In this document: positions 55,897 through 64,000 of the stretch, one piece after another | How positions within the stretch are numbered: the first letter of the stretch is position 1 | Layout of the letters: each line of letters starts with the position of its first letter | Assembly (NCBI GenBank): GCA_963823845.1 | Contig: CAWGND010000008.1 | Span: 248,001-312,000, forward strand | Direction: 5' to 3' | Source: Alloacidobacterium sp963823845 | GTDB lineage: Bacteria > Acidobacteriota > Terriglobia > Terriglobales > Acidobacteriaceae | DNA: 64,000 bases | Made by a program: the position numbers and the translations under genes | Notes under the pieces: generated by a model | Seen by the model: only the letters and a program-made list of their open reading frames with translations | Databases searched by the model: none | Told to the model about the DNA's origin: nothing

Positions 55897-56261
55897 TACC
55901 GTTAGTGGAGCAATCGACGACGCAATAGTAACCGAATACCTGTTACGACAATTCCATGCTTTAAAACTAATATGGGATATGCGGGCTGTCCGGGCCATAC
56001 TACAGTTCAAACATTGAGTAGCACTTGGGGGAGGGCTACTGAATTGTTAACGCCTGTGGATTAACTTCCACAGGCGTTTTACATTGTGGGAAAAAAACGG
56101 GCTCCTGCCATCCCTGGATCGCACTAGACCGTCTGTAAGTGGTTTCCTTTCAATTACCAGTCACTGCGGAAGCACAAATTTTTCCACCTATTGGTCACTT
56201 TTGCGTGATGCGAGCCGTCTGGTCTGATATTCTCAATCGTTTAACCAAAAGGAAGTTTGAG
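55897..56261. other. Intergenic stretch between ylxP and rbfA
   Basis: 365 bases. It holds the terminator hairpin near 56049-56078, a GAGTAGC...GGCTACT short pairing at 56013-56038, and AAAAGGAAG before the rbfA start. I see no gene. The open frame on + running into rbfA has no family resemblance before 56262. Confidence 0.5.
56049..56078. terminator. Hairpin terminator upstream of rbfA
   Basis: AACGCCTGTGG (56049-56059) pairs with CCACAGGCGTT (56068-56078) over an 8-base loop, followed by TTAC. It is about 150 bp after the ylxP stop. Moderate as a terminator because only a short T-run follows. Confidence 0.6.
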
Positions 56262-56639
56262 ATGCCAGAACAACGGGCGCGCAAGTATCACCAGGACCGT
56301 GTGGCGGAAACGCTGCGCGACGAAATTGGAGCGATGATCGAGGGCGAATTGTCCGATCCGCGGATCAGCTTTGCCTACATCAGCCAGGTGGTCCTGAATC
56401 CGGGTGGCAAATCGGCGCTGATCTATGTAGCTGTGGACGGTGGCCCGGACGAAGAGGCGCAGACGATCGAGGGACTGATGGCGGCGCGGGGCTATATCCG
56501 GCATGAACTGCTGGAGCGCATGGGCGTGCGGCACGTTCCGGAACTTTCGTTCCATATCGACCGCTCGGAAAAGATGAAGTCCCGCATCGATGAGCTCCTG
56601 GGGCGGGCACAGAAACGGCAGAAAAGCGTGGCGGAGTAA
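56262..56639 (+). CDS. rbfA: Ribosome-binding factor A
   Basis: 125 residues from ATG 56262 (AAAAGGAAG upstream). KH-like fold: VAETLRDEIGAMIEGELSDPR, YISQVVLNPGGKSALIYVAV, RGYIRHELLERMGVRHVPELSFHIDRSEKM. It binds 16S rRNA and helps mature the 30S subunit, especially in the cold. It is followed 41 bp later by the NrnA-like gene in the same direction. Confidence 0.94.
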   Translation: MPEQRARKYHQDRVAETLRDEIGAMIEGELSDPRISFAYISQVVLNPGGKSALIYVAVDGGPDEEAQTIEGLMAARGYIRHELLERMGVRHVPELSFHIDRSEKMKSRIDELLGRAQKRQKSVAE

Positions 56640-56680
56640 GAGAAGCGCACAGAAAGGGGATCTCACTGCACATCAGGGCC

Positions 56681-57658
56681 ATGGGAGAACGGCACACCAT
56701 CCACGCGGTATTGAATGCGATTGAACGCGGCCAGCGGTTTCTGGTCAGCGGGCATGCACGTCCGGATGGCGATGCGGTGGGCTCGATGCTGGCCTGCGCG
56801 ATGGTGCTGGAGCAGTTGGGCAAGCAGGTCGATATGGTTTCCTGCGACCGGGTTCCGTTGATTTATCGCACGCTGCCATGCTCTTCTCTCATCCGACAGG
56901 TGAGCCGCGTGGACGGGGAGTATGACGCGGTCATTCTGCTCGAATGCGACGGGATAGAGCGTTCGCGGCTGCGCGGCCTGGAAGGCCGCTTCCTGATCAA
57001 TATCGATCATCATGTGAGCGGGCGGACCTTTGCTAATGTCAACTGGCTCAATACCGAGGCCTGCGCGGTGGCCGAGATGGTGTACGAACTGGCCATGCAT
57101 GCCGGCGTGCGTATCACACCGGAGATGGCGACTTGTCTGTATACCGCGGTCCTGACGGATACGGGATCGTTCTGCTACGACGGCACGGATGCTCATACCT
57201 TTGTTCTGGCGGCTGAGCTGGTGCGGCATGGTGCGCGATCGGCGGCAATCGCCAAGGATGTTTATTTTTCTCATCCGACTTCAAAGATGCTGCTGCTGGG
57301 CGCCGCCCTCTCAAGTCTGCATCGCGACGGTCGCATTGCCTGGATGTGGGTAACACATGAAGACATGCTACGCACCAAGGCAGCCGAAGAAGACTGCGAA
57401 GGGATTGTGAATTATGCGATTGCGATTTCGGGCGTCGATGTCGCCGTCTTTCTGCGCGAGTTGAGCAATCATCGCGTACGGCTTTCGCTGCGCAGCAAAG
57501 GCGACGTGAACGTGGCGCGCATTGCCGAGCGTTTTGGCGGGGGTGGGCATCAGCATGCCAGCGGCTGTACGATCGATGGACCGCTGCCGGAAGCTACGGA
57601 GATGATTCTCGACGTGGCGCGCCGCACGCTGAGCGCTGCGGTTCATGAAGTCGCCTAG
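56681..57658 (+). CDS. NrnA-like DHH/DHHA1 phosphoesterase
   Basis: 325 residues. N-terminal DHH domain: HARPDGDAVGSMLACAMVLE, ILLECDG and NIDHHVSGRTFANVNW; all metal-binding Asp/His are present. C-terminal DHHA1 domain: VRLSLRSKGDVNVARIAERFGGGGHQHASGCT. It degrades short oligonucleotides (nanoRNA) and/or pAp. It is standard next to rbfA, as here. Confidence 0.94.
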   Translation: MGERHTIHAVLNAIERGQRFLVSGHARPDGDAVGSMLACAMVLEQLGKQVDMVSCDRVPLIYRTLPCSSLIRQVSRVDGEYDAVILLECDGIERSRLRGLEGRFLINIDHHVSGRTFANVNWLNTEACAVAEMVYELAMHAGVRITPEMATCLYTAVLTDTGSFCYDGTDAHTFVLAAELVRHGARSAAIAKDVYFSHPTSKMLLLGAALSSLHRDGRIAWMWVTHEDMLRTKAAEEDCEGIVNYAIAISGVDVAVFLRELSNHRVRLSLRSKGDVNVARIAERFGGGGHQHASGCTIDGPLPEATEMILDVARRTLSAAVHEVA

Positions 57659-57700
57659 CTGAAATCTGATAGCCTTGTCTGCGTAAAGCTCATAAAGAAC

Positions 57701-59434
57701 GTGGCCACCCCTAAGAGCATCAACGCTCCTACGACTACGATGGCGCGCTTCCCTTTCCTCGGGACGACGCTGGAGACACTGACTCTTTTCCTCTTTACGG
57801 CGTTCTTTCTTTTTTACGGGCTTGTGCCTGTTTTTGGTGGCGACGGCATCGGACTGGTGGGCGCGGATGAGCCGCGGTATGCGCAAGTAGCGCGCGAGAT
57901 GCTCAACCGGCATGACTATGTCACGCCGATCCTGTATGGCAAGCCCTGGCTGGAGAAACCGGCCCTTTATTACTGGCGGGCCATGTTTGCCTTCCGCGAA
58001 TTCGGCGTGCACGACTGGTCGGCCCGGATACCCTCGGCGAGCTTCGCGTTTGTGCTGGTGACGCTTATCTTCCTGCACATGCGGCGGTTCCGGCCGGGAG
58101 GTCAGCTGGATGCCGCGCTGCTGACGGCGTCATGCGCGGGCATTCTGAGTTTTGCGCGCGGAGCCTCGACGGACATGCAGATGGCGGCGCCGTTCTGCAT
58201 CGGCATGCTGGGGTGGTATGCCTGGTATGAGACGGATAGCAAGTTCTGGCTGTTTGATCTTTACTTCTTTGTGGGCGCGGCGACGCTGGCCAAGGGACCG
58301 GTCGCTCCATTTCTTGCGCTGGTGATCATTACGGCGTTTGCAGCGCTGCGGAAAGAGTGGTCAATTCTGCGGCGAAGCATCTGGTGGCCGGGGATTGCGC
58401 TCTACCTGGCAATGGTGCTGCCATGGTTTATCGCCGTGCAGAAGCGCAACCCGAATTTTCTGCGCGTGTTTTTTCTGGAACATAACCTGGAACGCTTTGC
58501 CACCAACCGTTTTGAGCATGAGCAGCACTTCTGGTATTACTGGCCGGTGATCGTGCTGAGCCTGATGCCGTGGTCGGTCATTGCGATCGCAGCGCTGGTG
58601 AATGCAGTGCAGGGTTCGATTGCCGAGTGGCGCGCGCGGCGGTCGAAGTTCCACTATATGGGGCATCAGCGGACGGGCGATGCCTTTCCTGAATTTCTCG
58701 TGCTCTGGGCGCTGATTCCGGTTATTTTCTTTTCCTTCTCGGAATCCAAGCTGCCCGGCTACGTTTTGCCTTCTGTTCCACCGCTCACGATCTTGAGCGG
58801 CGATTACCTGAACCGCATGAGTGAGCGGGGCCTGAAGCCGTGGTTGCTGCTTCTGCACGCAGTGCTGGCTGGAGGACTTACAACACTGGTGCTGCTGCTG
58901 CCACGGATGATTCAGCACTCTGACCAGGCACCTCCGTCGAATGCGCTGATTGCTGCGGGAACAACCGGATTTGCGGCAGCGGTCTTCATTCTCATCACGG
59001 TGGCGCGCTTTGGCATTCGCCGGCTGCGGATCGCAACCATGATTCCGGTCGTGATTCTGCTGCTTTTTCTTTACGGAATCGGGCCGTTCTTTGGTTTCGG
59101 GCAGATTGCTTCTACCAAGGGCACAGTCCAACTGATTGACCTGACGTATTCAGCGCGGCCCTTATCGAAGATTCTGGAACAGATTGCGCCGCCGGATGGC
59201 ACCGTTGCGGTATATAAGGTCCGCCGCGATGTGGAATATGGCATATCCTTTTATCGCAATCGAAAAGTAGTGAATTACGAGCAGGATGGGATTCCCGCCG
59301 CGCAACATATCCTTGTAGCCCGCGAATCTTATATAGACGAATTGCGTCAAAAACTTACCGGCAGGCGATACGAGCCGCTATTCGTGTATCCTGCACAGAA
59401 TCTGGTCGTCTATGCGGTAGCTGCGCAACAGTAG
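57701..59434 (+). CDS. GT39-type glycosyltransferase (ArnT/PMT-like)
   Basis: 577 residues from GTG 57701; ATG 57740 is an alternative. About 12 transmembrane segments. First periplasmic loop: GLVGADEPRYAQVAREMLNRHDYVTPILYGKPWLEKP, with the Asp-Glu pair typical of GT39/83 enzymes. Then LVTLIFLHMRRF, FARGASTDMQMAAPF, TLAKGPVAPFLALVII. The end is a soluble periplasmic domain (SARPLSKILEQIAPPDGTVAVYK). It transfers sugar from a lipid carrier to lipid A, protein or glycans in the periplasm. The acceptor is unknown. Confidence 0.9.
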   Translation: MATPKSINAPTTTMARFPFLGTTLETLTLFLFTAFFLFYGLVPVFGGDGIGLVGADEPRYAQVAREMLNRHDYVTPILYGKPWLEKPALYYWRAMFAFREFGVHDWSARIPSASFAFVLVTLIFLHMRRFRPGGQLDAALLTASCAGILSFARGASTDMQMAAPFCIGMLGWYAWYETDSKFWLFDLYFFVGAATLAKGPVAPFLALVIITAFAALRKEWSILRRSIWWPGIALYLAMVLPWFIAVQKRNPNFLRVFFLEHNLERFATNRFEHEQHFWYYWPVIVLSLMPWSVIAIAALVNAVQGSIAEWRARRSKFHYMGHQRTGDAFPEFLVLWALIPVIFFSFSESKLPGYVLPSVPPLTILSGDYLNRMSERGLKPWLLLLHAVLAGGLTTLVLLLPRMIQHSDQAPPSNALIAAGTTGFAAAVFILITVARFGIRRLRIATMIPVVILLLFLYGIGPFFGFGQIASTKGTVQLIDLTYSARPLSKILEQIAPPDGTVAVYKVRRDVEYGISFYRNRKVVNYEQDGIPAAQHILVARESYIDELRQKLTGRRYEPLFVYPAQNLVVYAVAAQQ

Positions 59435-59538
59435 GTCAGAAAAGAGAGGTTGCTCTCCTGGATTTGGCGCCGCAGATCCGGCTCAAGAATCGCGGCGCAG
59501 GAAGATACCGATCGCTTGTATTCGTGGGTGAGTAAGGC

Positions 59539-60522
59539 GTGAGCTCGGCATTGCAGTGTGAGATTTTAGATCTGAGGCATTTTTCCGCCAGCAGCCTACG
59601 GCCGGTGCTGGATGAGGAGAGCCGTCTTTGGAGCGATCGGCTGCGATGGGACTACCGTACCTCGGCCGATCTTTTGCTGCAGTATCTCGATTCGCGCGTG
59701 CTGCCGGGTTATGTCGCTATAGAAAACGGGCGCATCTCCGGCTACGTCTTTTGCGTGTACGAAGAGCACAAGGCGATCATCGGCGACGTGTTTTCTCTTT
59801 CCACTGCGTCTGCCGACGTGGAGGGCCAGCTGCTGCGGCATCTGATTGAGCTTCTGAGGCATTCTCCTGGCATTGATCGGATCGAGTGCCAGTTGTTGCT
59901 GCATCCCCATGGCCTGCATGCGGAGATTTTTCGTGAGGCAGGATTCAGGCTCTTCCGCAGGCTTTTCATGGAGCTTGACCTGTCGCATTTCGAAGTGTCG
60001 CCGTCGACGCCAGCACTTCCAGATGGCCTGGCGCTGAATACCTGGCGAGAGAATGATTTTCATCCAGCGGGATATCTGATCGCTGATGCCTACAGCGGGC
60101 ATCTGGACAGCTTTATCAACGATCAATACCGCTCGGTGGGAGGCTCGCTGCGCTTCCTGCACAACATTGTTCGTTTTCCCGGATGCGGGCTGTTCGATCC
60201 TGCCTCGTCGCGCACGCTGACGCGGAAGGCGGATGGTTCTCTGGCGGGAGTACTTCTATGCTCGCGTGTGCGCGATGATATTGGACACGTCACGCAGGTT
60301 TGCGTGGCAAGGGATCAGCGGCGGCTTGGGCTGGGTAAACGGTTGATCGAAGAATGCGCGGAGAATTTGCAGGGACGCGGCTTTCGCGGGTTGACGTTGA
60401 CGGTCACCGAAGAAAATGCCAACGCGGTGGAGCTTTACCGCCGGGTCGGCTTTGTTGAAAAACATTCGTTCGATGCGATGGTTTGGGACCGTTCCTGGCG
60501 CTGGACGAATGAGAGTCCTTAG
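59539..60522 (+). CDS. GNAT-family N-acetyltransferase
   Basis: 327 residues from GTG 59539. It has a two-domain arrangement, with an N-terminal region of GNAT-like shape (GYVAIENGRISGYVFCVYEEHKAIIGDVF). The C-terminal GNAT domain includes HVTQVCVARDQRRLGLGKRLIEECAENLQ, RGFRGLTLTVTEENANAVELYRRVGFVE, the acetyl-CoA binding motif. The N-terminal half may be a second, degenerate GNAT. Substrate unknown. Confidence 0.85.
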   Translation: MSSALQCEILDLRHFSASSLRPVLDEESRLWSDRLRWDYRTSADLLLQYLDSRVLPGYVAIENGRISGYVFCVYEEHKAIIGDVFSLSTASADVEGQLLRHLIELLRHSPGIDRIECQLLLHPHGLHAEIFREAGFRLFRRLFMELDLSHFEVSPSTPALPDGLALNTWRENDFHPAGYLIADAYSGHLDSFINDQYRSVGGSLRFLHNIVRFPGCGLFDPASSRTLTRKADGSLAGVLLCSRVRDDIGHVTQVCVARDQRRLGLGKRLIEECAENLQGRGFRGLTLTVTEENANAVELYRRVGFVEKHSFDAMVWDRSWRWTNESP

Positions 60523-60538
60523 CCAGGTGAATCTTAAG

Positions 60539-60718
60539 CTAGCGGCGAATGAGCCACATCACCCAGCTGGCAGCAATCACGATTCCGACAAACATTACCC
60601 AGCAGTAGAGACCATACCGGACCATTGCCTTCGGAGCCGTGCGCTGCGTGATACCGAAGACGACGGAGGCAAATGTCGCAAAGAGAAGGACGGCGGAGAA
60701 ATGCGAAAGAGCTAGCAT
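60539..60718 (-). CDS. 59-residue membrane protein
   Basis: ATG 60718 to TAG at 60539. Two hydrophobic segments: MLALSHFSAVLLFATFASVV and WVMFVGIVIAASWVMWLI, ending in RR. It overlaps the previous gene by seven bases (ATGCTAG shared with its stop), indicating translational coupling. It is too short for a standard ORF cutoff. No family recognised. The overlap and composition support it being real. Confidence 0.65.
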   Translation of the reverse strand: MLALSHFSAVLLFATFASVVFGITQRTAPKAMVRYGLYCWVMFVGIVIAASWVMWLIRR

Positions 60719-61128
60719 GCCGGCTTCCTGCCTATGCGAAGATTGTGCGCGTCGACAGCGGCGATGATGTTGAGCAGCCCGGCAACTACGATGAATTTGG
60801 TTCCGTAGTCAGCGGTTGCGACCTGCACGGCGCCGTGGCCAAGGTCCATGATTCGCCCGAGAATATACAGAGAGCCACAGCCAAGATCGCCGGCAAAGCC
60901 AAGCATTTCCAGCACATCACCCATATTTGGTTGATAGAGCTTGCCCTGCATCATGACGCCCAGGCTAAACATGCTGGTGATGGAGACAAAGAGCAACGCC
61001 GCGCGGATCCAGTGCTTTGTCAGCACATGACCGAGACCCGGAACCAGCCAGCCGAGAATGAGCGCGGCATATGGCAAGCCGGAAGATTTTTCCTCCAGCT
61101 TCGCATTTACCTGGACTTTCGATGCCAT
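60712..61128 (-). CDS. DUF6677-like membrane protein
   Basis: 138 residues from ATG 61128. At least three hydrophobic segments: YAALILGWLVPGLGHVLTKHW, RAALLFVSITSMFSLGVMM and KFIVVAGLLNIIAAVDAHNL. The first, with GWLVPGLGH, is a common bacterial membrane motif. No enzyme motif. It overlaps the downstream 59-residue gene, forming a two-gene unit ending near the tRNA. Confidence 0.8.
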   Translation of the reverse strand: MASKVQVNAKLEEKSSGLPYAALILGWLVPGLGHVLTKHWIRAALLFVSITSMFSLGVMMQGKLYQPNMGDVLEMLGFAGDLGCGSLYILGRIMDLGHGAVQVATADYGTKFIVVAGLLNIIAAVDAHNLRIGRKPAC

Positions 61129-61266
61129 TATTTTGACTATACAGCACGAAAGAGCCCAGACCGGCGCGCCGGTCTGGGCAGCTAAACTTCTTTTCCGGTC
61201 AAACTGCAGAGGGCCAGCGAGGAGCGACGAAACTTGGTATTATCAATAGAGTAGTTCCCACCTCGC

Positions 61267-61343
61267 AGGCGCGTAGCTCAGTTGGTTAGAGCGCTACCTT
61301 GACACGGTAGAGGTCAGGAGTTCGAGTCTCCTCGTGCCTACCA
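61267..61343 (+). tRNA. tRNA-Val (anticodon GAC)
   Basis: 77 nt with encoded CCA. The acceptor pairs AGGCGCG with CGTGCCT (one G-U). D arm GCTC...GAGC, anticodon stem CTACC/GGTAG with loop TTGACAC (anticodon GAC, Val), variable region AGGTC and T arm AGGAG-TTCGAGT-CTCCT. The integrase gene starts 40 bp downstream, so the 3' end is the likely attachment site of the element to the right. Confidence 0.95.
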
Positions 61344-61383
61344 TCCTCCGCTAGAAAACAAATAACTTAGAACCTCAGGCAAT

Positions 61384-62565
61384 TTAGACCTGAAGTTCCG
61401 AGGGTGCTGAAGGGTGCTGAGTCACTCCCTTCGTTGTCGTTTGAGGCAAAAGCAACTCAACAATTCTGCCGGTGGCTTCGTGCTTTTGCGTGGAGACAGC
61501 GCGGGTGTAAATGTCCATCGTGGTTCGGCTGTTTGCGTGCCTCAACAGCTCCTGAGCGACTTTCACATCCACCCCAAGGGTTCGCAGGTTTGTCGCCAGC
61601 GAATGCCGGAATGAATGCCAGCCGATCACCTTTCCTTCGATCTTTGCTTTCTTGAGGGCCGGGCGAATGATCTTTCGCAGGATCATGTCGGGACTCAACG
61701 GTTTCTCACCTTTGAGCCGGTCGGATGGGAAAAGGAAATCGGTGTCTGCCTGATAGAGCGATATGGCACGCCAATAAAGCAGAGCATTTAACACGACAGG
61801 GTGCAGGGGAACCGGTTTCCGGCTTGCCTCCGTCTTCGTGTCTCCGAATCTGCCTCGTACGCATGACTTCGTAATGGAAATTTCCTGCTTGTCAGCGTTG
61901 ATGTCTTCCCAACGCAGACCGATGAACTCCGACCTTCTCAGTCCCGTGCTCCCTGCCAGCAGCACCATCGCCTTGTCCCGCACACTCAACTGGTCGAGCA
62001 GTGCAGCGAACTCACAAGGCTCCAAAATGTCCTTCTCTCGAAGGCGTTTCGCAGAAGTACGTACCGCCAGAATGGGATTGTGTTGTATCCATTCATGACG
62101 GATCGCGTGGGAGAAGATCGCGGAGAAGACGGCTTTGATCTTGGTCCGTGTAGCCGGTGAATAGGGTAGGGAGTCAAGCCACTGCTCAACAGCAACAGTC
62201 CTGACCGCACACAGCTTCATGCTTCCCCACTTGGGAGCAATATAGAGCTTGAGAAAGCTGCCGTTCACTTCGACAGTGGAGAATGCCTTTCGCTCCCGGG
62301 TCAGTTCGTACTTGAGATAGTGGGCGATGAGTTCATCCACCGTTTCCGGGGAGCGAACTCCATAGTTGATATTGGCGCGAAGGTGAAGAACAGCCTTCTG
62401 AGCGTCACGGCGATGGGGAAACTCCCGCACCGTACCGATACGCTGTTTGCGATACACACGGCGATCTTCCCGCTCCTCATAAAAGCGGAAATACCAAGTG
62501 TCATCTCTGCTCTTGTTCTTCACGAGTATGAGACTTCCATTCTGAAAGCGATTGCTGCCAATCAT
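61384..62565 (-). CDS. Tyrosine recombinase (site-specific integrase)
   Basis: 393 residues from ATG 62565 (CGGAGGATATTTCC). The longer frame to 62667 lacks a ribosome site. N-terminal arm-type DNA-binding region, SAM-like core-binding domain (LTRERKAFSTVEVNGSFLKLYIA), and a catalytic domain with Arg in AGSTGLRRSEFIGLRW, H-x-x-R in WHSFRHSLATNLRT and the final His/Tyr in LRHANSRTTMDIYTRAV. Catalytic Arg-His-Arg-His-Tyr are all present. It overlaps the preceding excisionase-like gene by four bases (ATGA). Its place next to the tRNA-Val 3' end fits an element that integrates at that tRNA. Confidence 0.94.
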   Translation of the reverse strand: MIGSNRFQNGSLILVKNKSRDDTWYFRFYEEREDRRVYRKQRIGTVREFPHRRDAQKAVLHLRANINYGVRSPETVDELIAHYLKYELTRERKAFSTVEVNGSFLKLYIAPKWGSMKLCAVRTVAVEQWLDSLPYSPATRTKIKAVFSAIFSHAIRHEWIQHNPILAVRTSAKRLREKDILEPCEFAALLDQLSVRDKAMVLLAGSTGLRRSEFIGLRWEDINADKQEISITKSCVRGRFGDTKTEASRKPVPLHPVVLNALLYWRAISLYQADTDFLFPSDRLKGEKPLSPDMILRKIIRPALKKAKIEGKVIGWHSFRHSLATNLRTLGVDVKVAQELLRHANSRTTMDIYTRAVSTQKHEATGRIVELLLPQTTTKGVTQHPSAPSELQV

Positions 62566-62849
62566 TGGAAATATCCTCCGGTCGGCGCATCGTTGGCTGA
62601 GGTGAGTGTATCCACAAGTGCGTAATGACCGGAAGGAAATTGTCCGGTCCGCCGTGAAAGCATCCAATGTTCAAGATCATGTTCTAGGAATCGCCAGAGG
62701 CGACGCTTCCCTTCTCCGATGGGATATGCGGGCAGGTAGCCCTCACGTGCCCAGCGCGTAACGGTACGGCTGTTGAGGCCGCCGAGAAATGTGGCGGCTT
62801 GCTCTGCGTCGAGGAATCTTTGACGCTGAGCTGCATTTGAAGTGTCCAA
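62562..62849 (-). CDS. Excisionase/helix-turn-helix protein, Xis-like
   Basis: 95 residues from TTG 62849. MerR-like HTH: FLDAEQAATFLGGLNSRTVTRWAREGYLPAYPIGEGKRR, followed by WRFLEHDLEHWMLSRR. This HTH_17/excisionase shape is found with tyrosine integrases. It overlaps the integrase start by four bases, so both are translated together. It would set recombination direction or act as a regulator. Confidence 0.85.
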   Translation of the reverse strand: MDTSNAAQRQRFLDAEQAATFLGGLNSRTVTRWAREGYLPAYPIGEGKRRLWRFLEHDLEHWMLSRRTGQFPSGHYALVDTLTSANDAPTGGYFQ

Positions 62850-62883
62850 TTGTTTACCTATTGTGCCTGTGCATCAGGCTTGC

Positions 62884-62948
62884 ACTCGGTTGCTACGGAG
62901 TGGGCGCACAAAATTGGCAAGACCATTCACGTTGTTGTGCAACCGAGT
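62884..62948. repeat. Inverted repeat upstream of xis-int
   Basis: ACTCGGTTGC at 62884-62893 and its exact reverse complement GCAACCGAGT at 62939-62948, 45 bp apart. They lie between the xis start and the small ORF at 63053, so may be arm-type integrase/Xis sites or a regulator operator. Inferred role. Confidence 0.45.
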
Positions 62949-63052
62949 CGGTGATACACCAGCGAAGTGCAGATTTTCATTCGCTGAGTCGATATCACTG
63001 GTAACTTATGAGAGTGAATAGCCAGCGCAAGGGCTGGACTACCACTCATCGT

Positions 63053-63322
63053 TCAGTCGAGTGTTCCATCGCGAGCGCGTATGCCCATATGTTTCTTTGC
63101 TGCTGGAATGTCTGCGAGTTCATACCGTCGAATGTGCTCGCAAGCGGAGGTATCACTCTCAGACGCTCTCGATTGGCTTCGCCAGCGACCTTCTTCTTCA
63201 GCAATTGGCCAAAGAGACCGGCAGGTAACCCGCTTGGAATGGTCTGCCACGGAAACCTCAGGACATAAGCTTGTCCTGAGTTCCTGACGTTCCTCGATAT
63301 GACTTGATGTGTTCGTACTCAT
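63053..63322 (-). CDS. Small hypothetical protein, coupled to the ATPase gene
   Basis: 89 residues. ATG 63322 shares an A with the stop of the upstream gene (TAATG), so it could be translationally coupled. Contents: KRVTCRSLWPIAEEEGRWRS, a rather basic/acidic mix without hydrophobic segments, with four Cys. I recognise no family. It is a plausible small element-encoded protein, but may be noise. Confidence 0.4.
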   Translation of the reverse strand: MSTNTSSHIEERQELRTSLCPEVSVADHSKRVTCRSLWPIAEEEGRWRSQSRASESDTSACEHIRRYELADIPAAKKHMGIRARDGTLD

Positions 63323-64000
63323 TACTGCACCCCACCGAACTTATTCATAAGCTTGTGCATCTGAAGCAACTCTGGATTTAAACGCAGGGTGAGCGGATCA
63401 GTAGGTGATTGTTTCTTCCCGGTCACCGTAAGGACTCCATCTTCTATCAGAGCCTTGATCGCTTTGTGTTTGTGCTCGTTCCTGCCCTCCACTTCATCCA
63501 GCATTAATTGCTGCGGAGCGGTGAGATTGGGGCGGTCCTGTAGGTAGGCGGTGATGCGATCCTCATAAGACATCTTCTCCTTGCGCTCGCTTTTGTCTCT
63601 TTTCGCCTTTTCCGCATCCGAAAGCAGCACGCCGAGCGAGAACTCTTTTACGACATCGGCTCCGGCGCTTTCTACCAACTCGGCCTGCAACAGGGTCGGC
63701 GGTATGTTCCGCCCTATTCGAGTCTCCGTCGCGATGATCCGATGACCACCTTCGCCGTAGATGGCAAGGTTTGTGTCTGGCTCTCCGCGCAAAGCTGTAC
63801 TGCCCAGCAGTCCGTCGAACGGGTCCTCCGTCTTTATCTTTTTGCAGTGGGCTGCGCCTTGAATGTGGAGGTGCGGGAATTTCCGCGCCAGATGATGAAG
63901 TTGCTCTACTGCCCTCAACACCGGCATGTATTCGTTCAGGTCCTCGACACGGATGAACTTTGCCAGCGTGTCGATGACAACCAGGCGTACATGGGGCATC
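63322..64000 (-). CDS. RepA-like/AAA_25 hexameric-helicase-type ATPase, C-terminal part (gene continues outside)
   Basis: Visible part about 225 residues, starting inside the gene at the window edge. VRLVVIDTLAKFIRVEDLNEY contains the Walker B (LVVID) and HIQGAAHCKKIKTEDPFDGLLGSTALRGEPDTNLAIYGE resembles the DnaB/RepA-like loops of plasmid RepA and AAA_25 proteins. The C-terminus has a winged-helix-like tail (APQQLMLDEVEGRNEHKHKAIKALIEDGVLTVTG). The Walker A would be outside. Such proteins are common in integrative elements and plasmids as replication/primase-linked helicases. Confidence 0.75.
   Translation of the reverse strand, partial: MPHVRLVVIDTLAKFIRVEDLNEYMPVLRAVEQLHHLARKFPHLHIQGAAHCKKIKTEDPFDGLLGSTALRGEPDTNLAIYGEGGHRIIATETRIGRNIPPTLLQAELVESAGADVVKEFSLGVLLSDAEKAKRDKSERKEKMSYEDRITAYLQDRPNLTAPQQLMLDEVEGRNEHKHKAIKALIEDGVLTVTGKKQSPTDPLTLRLNPELLQMHKLMNKFGGVQ

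Overview
The window looks like a chromosomal segment of an Acidobacteriota member, most likely family Acidobacteriaceae. This rests on gene content seen here: two very large Oar-type carboxypeptidase-regulatory/TonB-dependent receptors, a winged-helix/TPR membrane regulator, many small secreted proteins with Gln-rich signal-cleavage sites, an S9 peptidase, and GC-rich coding sequence. Species cannot be named from the sequence alone.

Layout. 1-4 kb: partial lytic transglycosylase, lepA, and an OmpH/Skp-like chaperone. 4.6-7.9 kb: an Oar-type receptor gene broken by about twelve small indels. 7.9-17 kb: winged-helix/TPR regulator divergent from a secreted protein, S9 peptidase, secreted small protein, bamA, and a CPXCG zinc-binding mini-protein. 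17-22 kb: AraC-type regulator with alcohol dehydrogenase, aldo/keto reductase, lipocalin-like and DUF2255 genes. 22-29 kb: molybdopterin oxidoreductase, a Phd/VapC toxin-antitoxin pair with an obvious twin-palindrome operator, an IS630 element abutting a 170-bp MITE-like element, ada, and small NTF2-fold proteins. 29.4-31.6 kb: hslVU carrying five small indels. 31.7-39.3 kb: membrane proteins, a CDF metal transporter, an ATP-dependent DNA ligase, prfA-prmC and an M29 aminopeptidase. 40.1-43.5 kb: a nest of three insertion sequences (IS1182 inside IS3 inside IS1595 remnants). 43.6-51 kb: thioredoxin-like protein, beta-carbonic anhydrase, SMP-30/NHL-like protein and an intact Oar-type receptor. 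51-61 kb: yggS-yggU, a sodium/solute symporter, a degenerate MBL-fold protein, the ylxP-rbfA-nrnA translation/RNA block, a GT39 glycosyltransferase, an acetyltransferase and two overlapping membrane proteins. 61.3 kb to the end: tRNA-Val(GAC) followed by a tyrosine integrase, an excisionase-like gene and a RepA-like ATPase. This is the start of an integrative element that runs off the window.

Working connections: LepA, RF1 and PrmC (which methylates the RF1 GGQ glutamine), RbfA and HslVU are housekeeping translation/proteostasis genes. OmpH/Skp and BamA act together in outer-membrane protein assembly. The AraC regulator probably controls the adjacent oxidoreductases. Frameshifts recur at short homopolymers in otherwise conserved genes, so sequencing or assembly error is a serious alternative to pseudogenisation. 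I found no convincing new multi-gene system. The strongest candidates for follow-up are the tRNA-Val element at the right edge, the two palindromic operators (24.87 kb and 9.99 kb) and the nested mobile elements.
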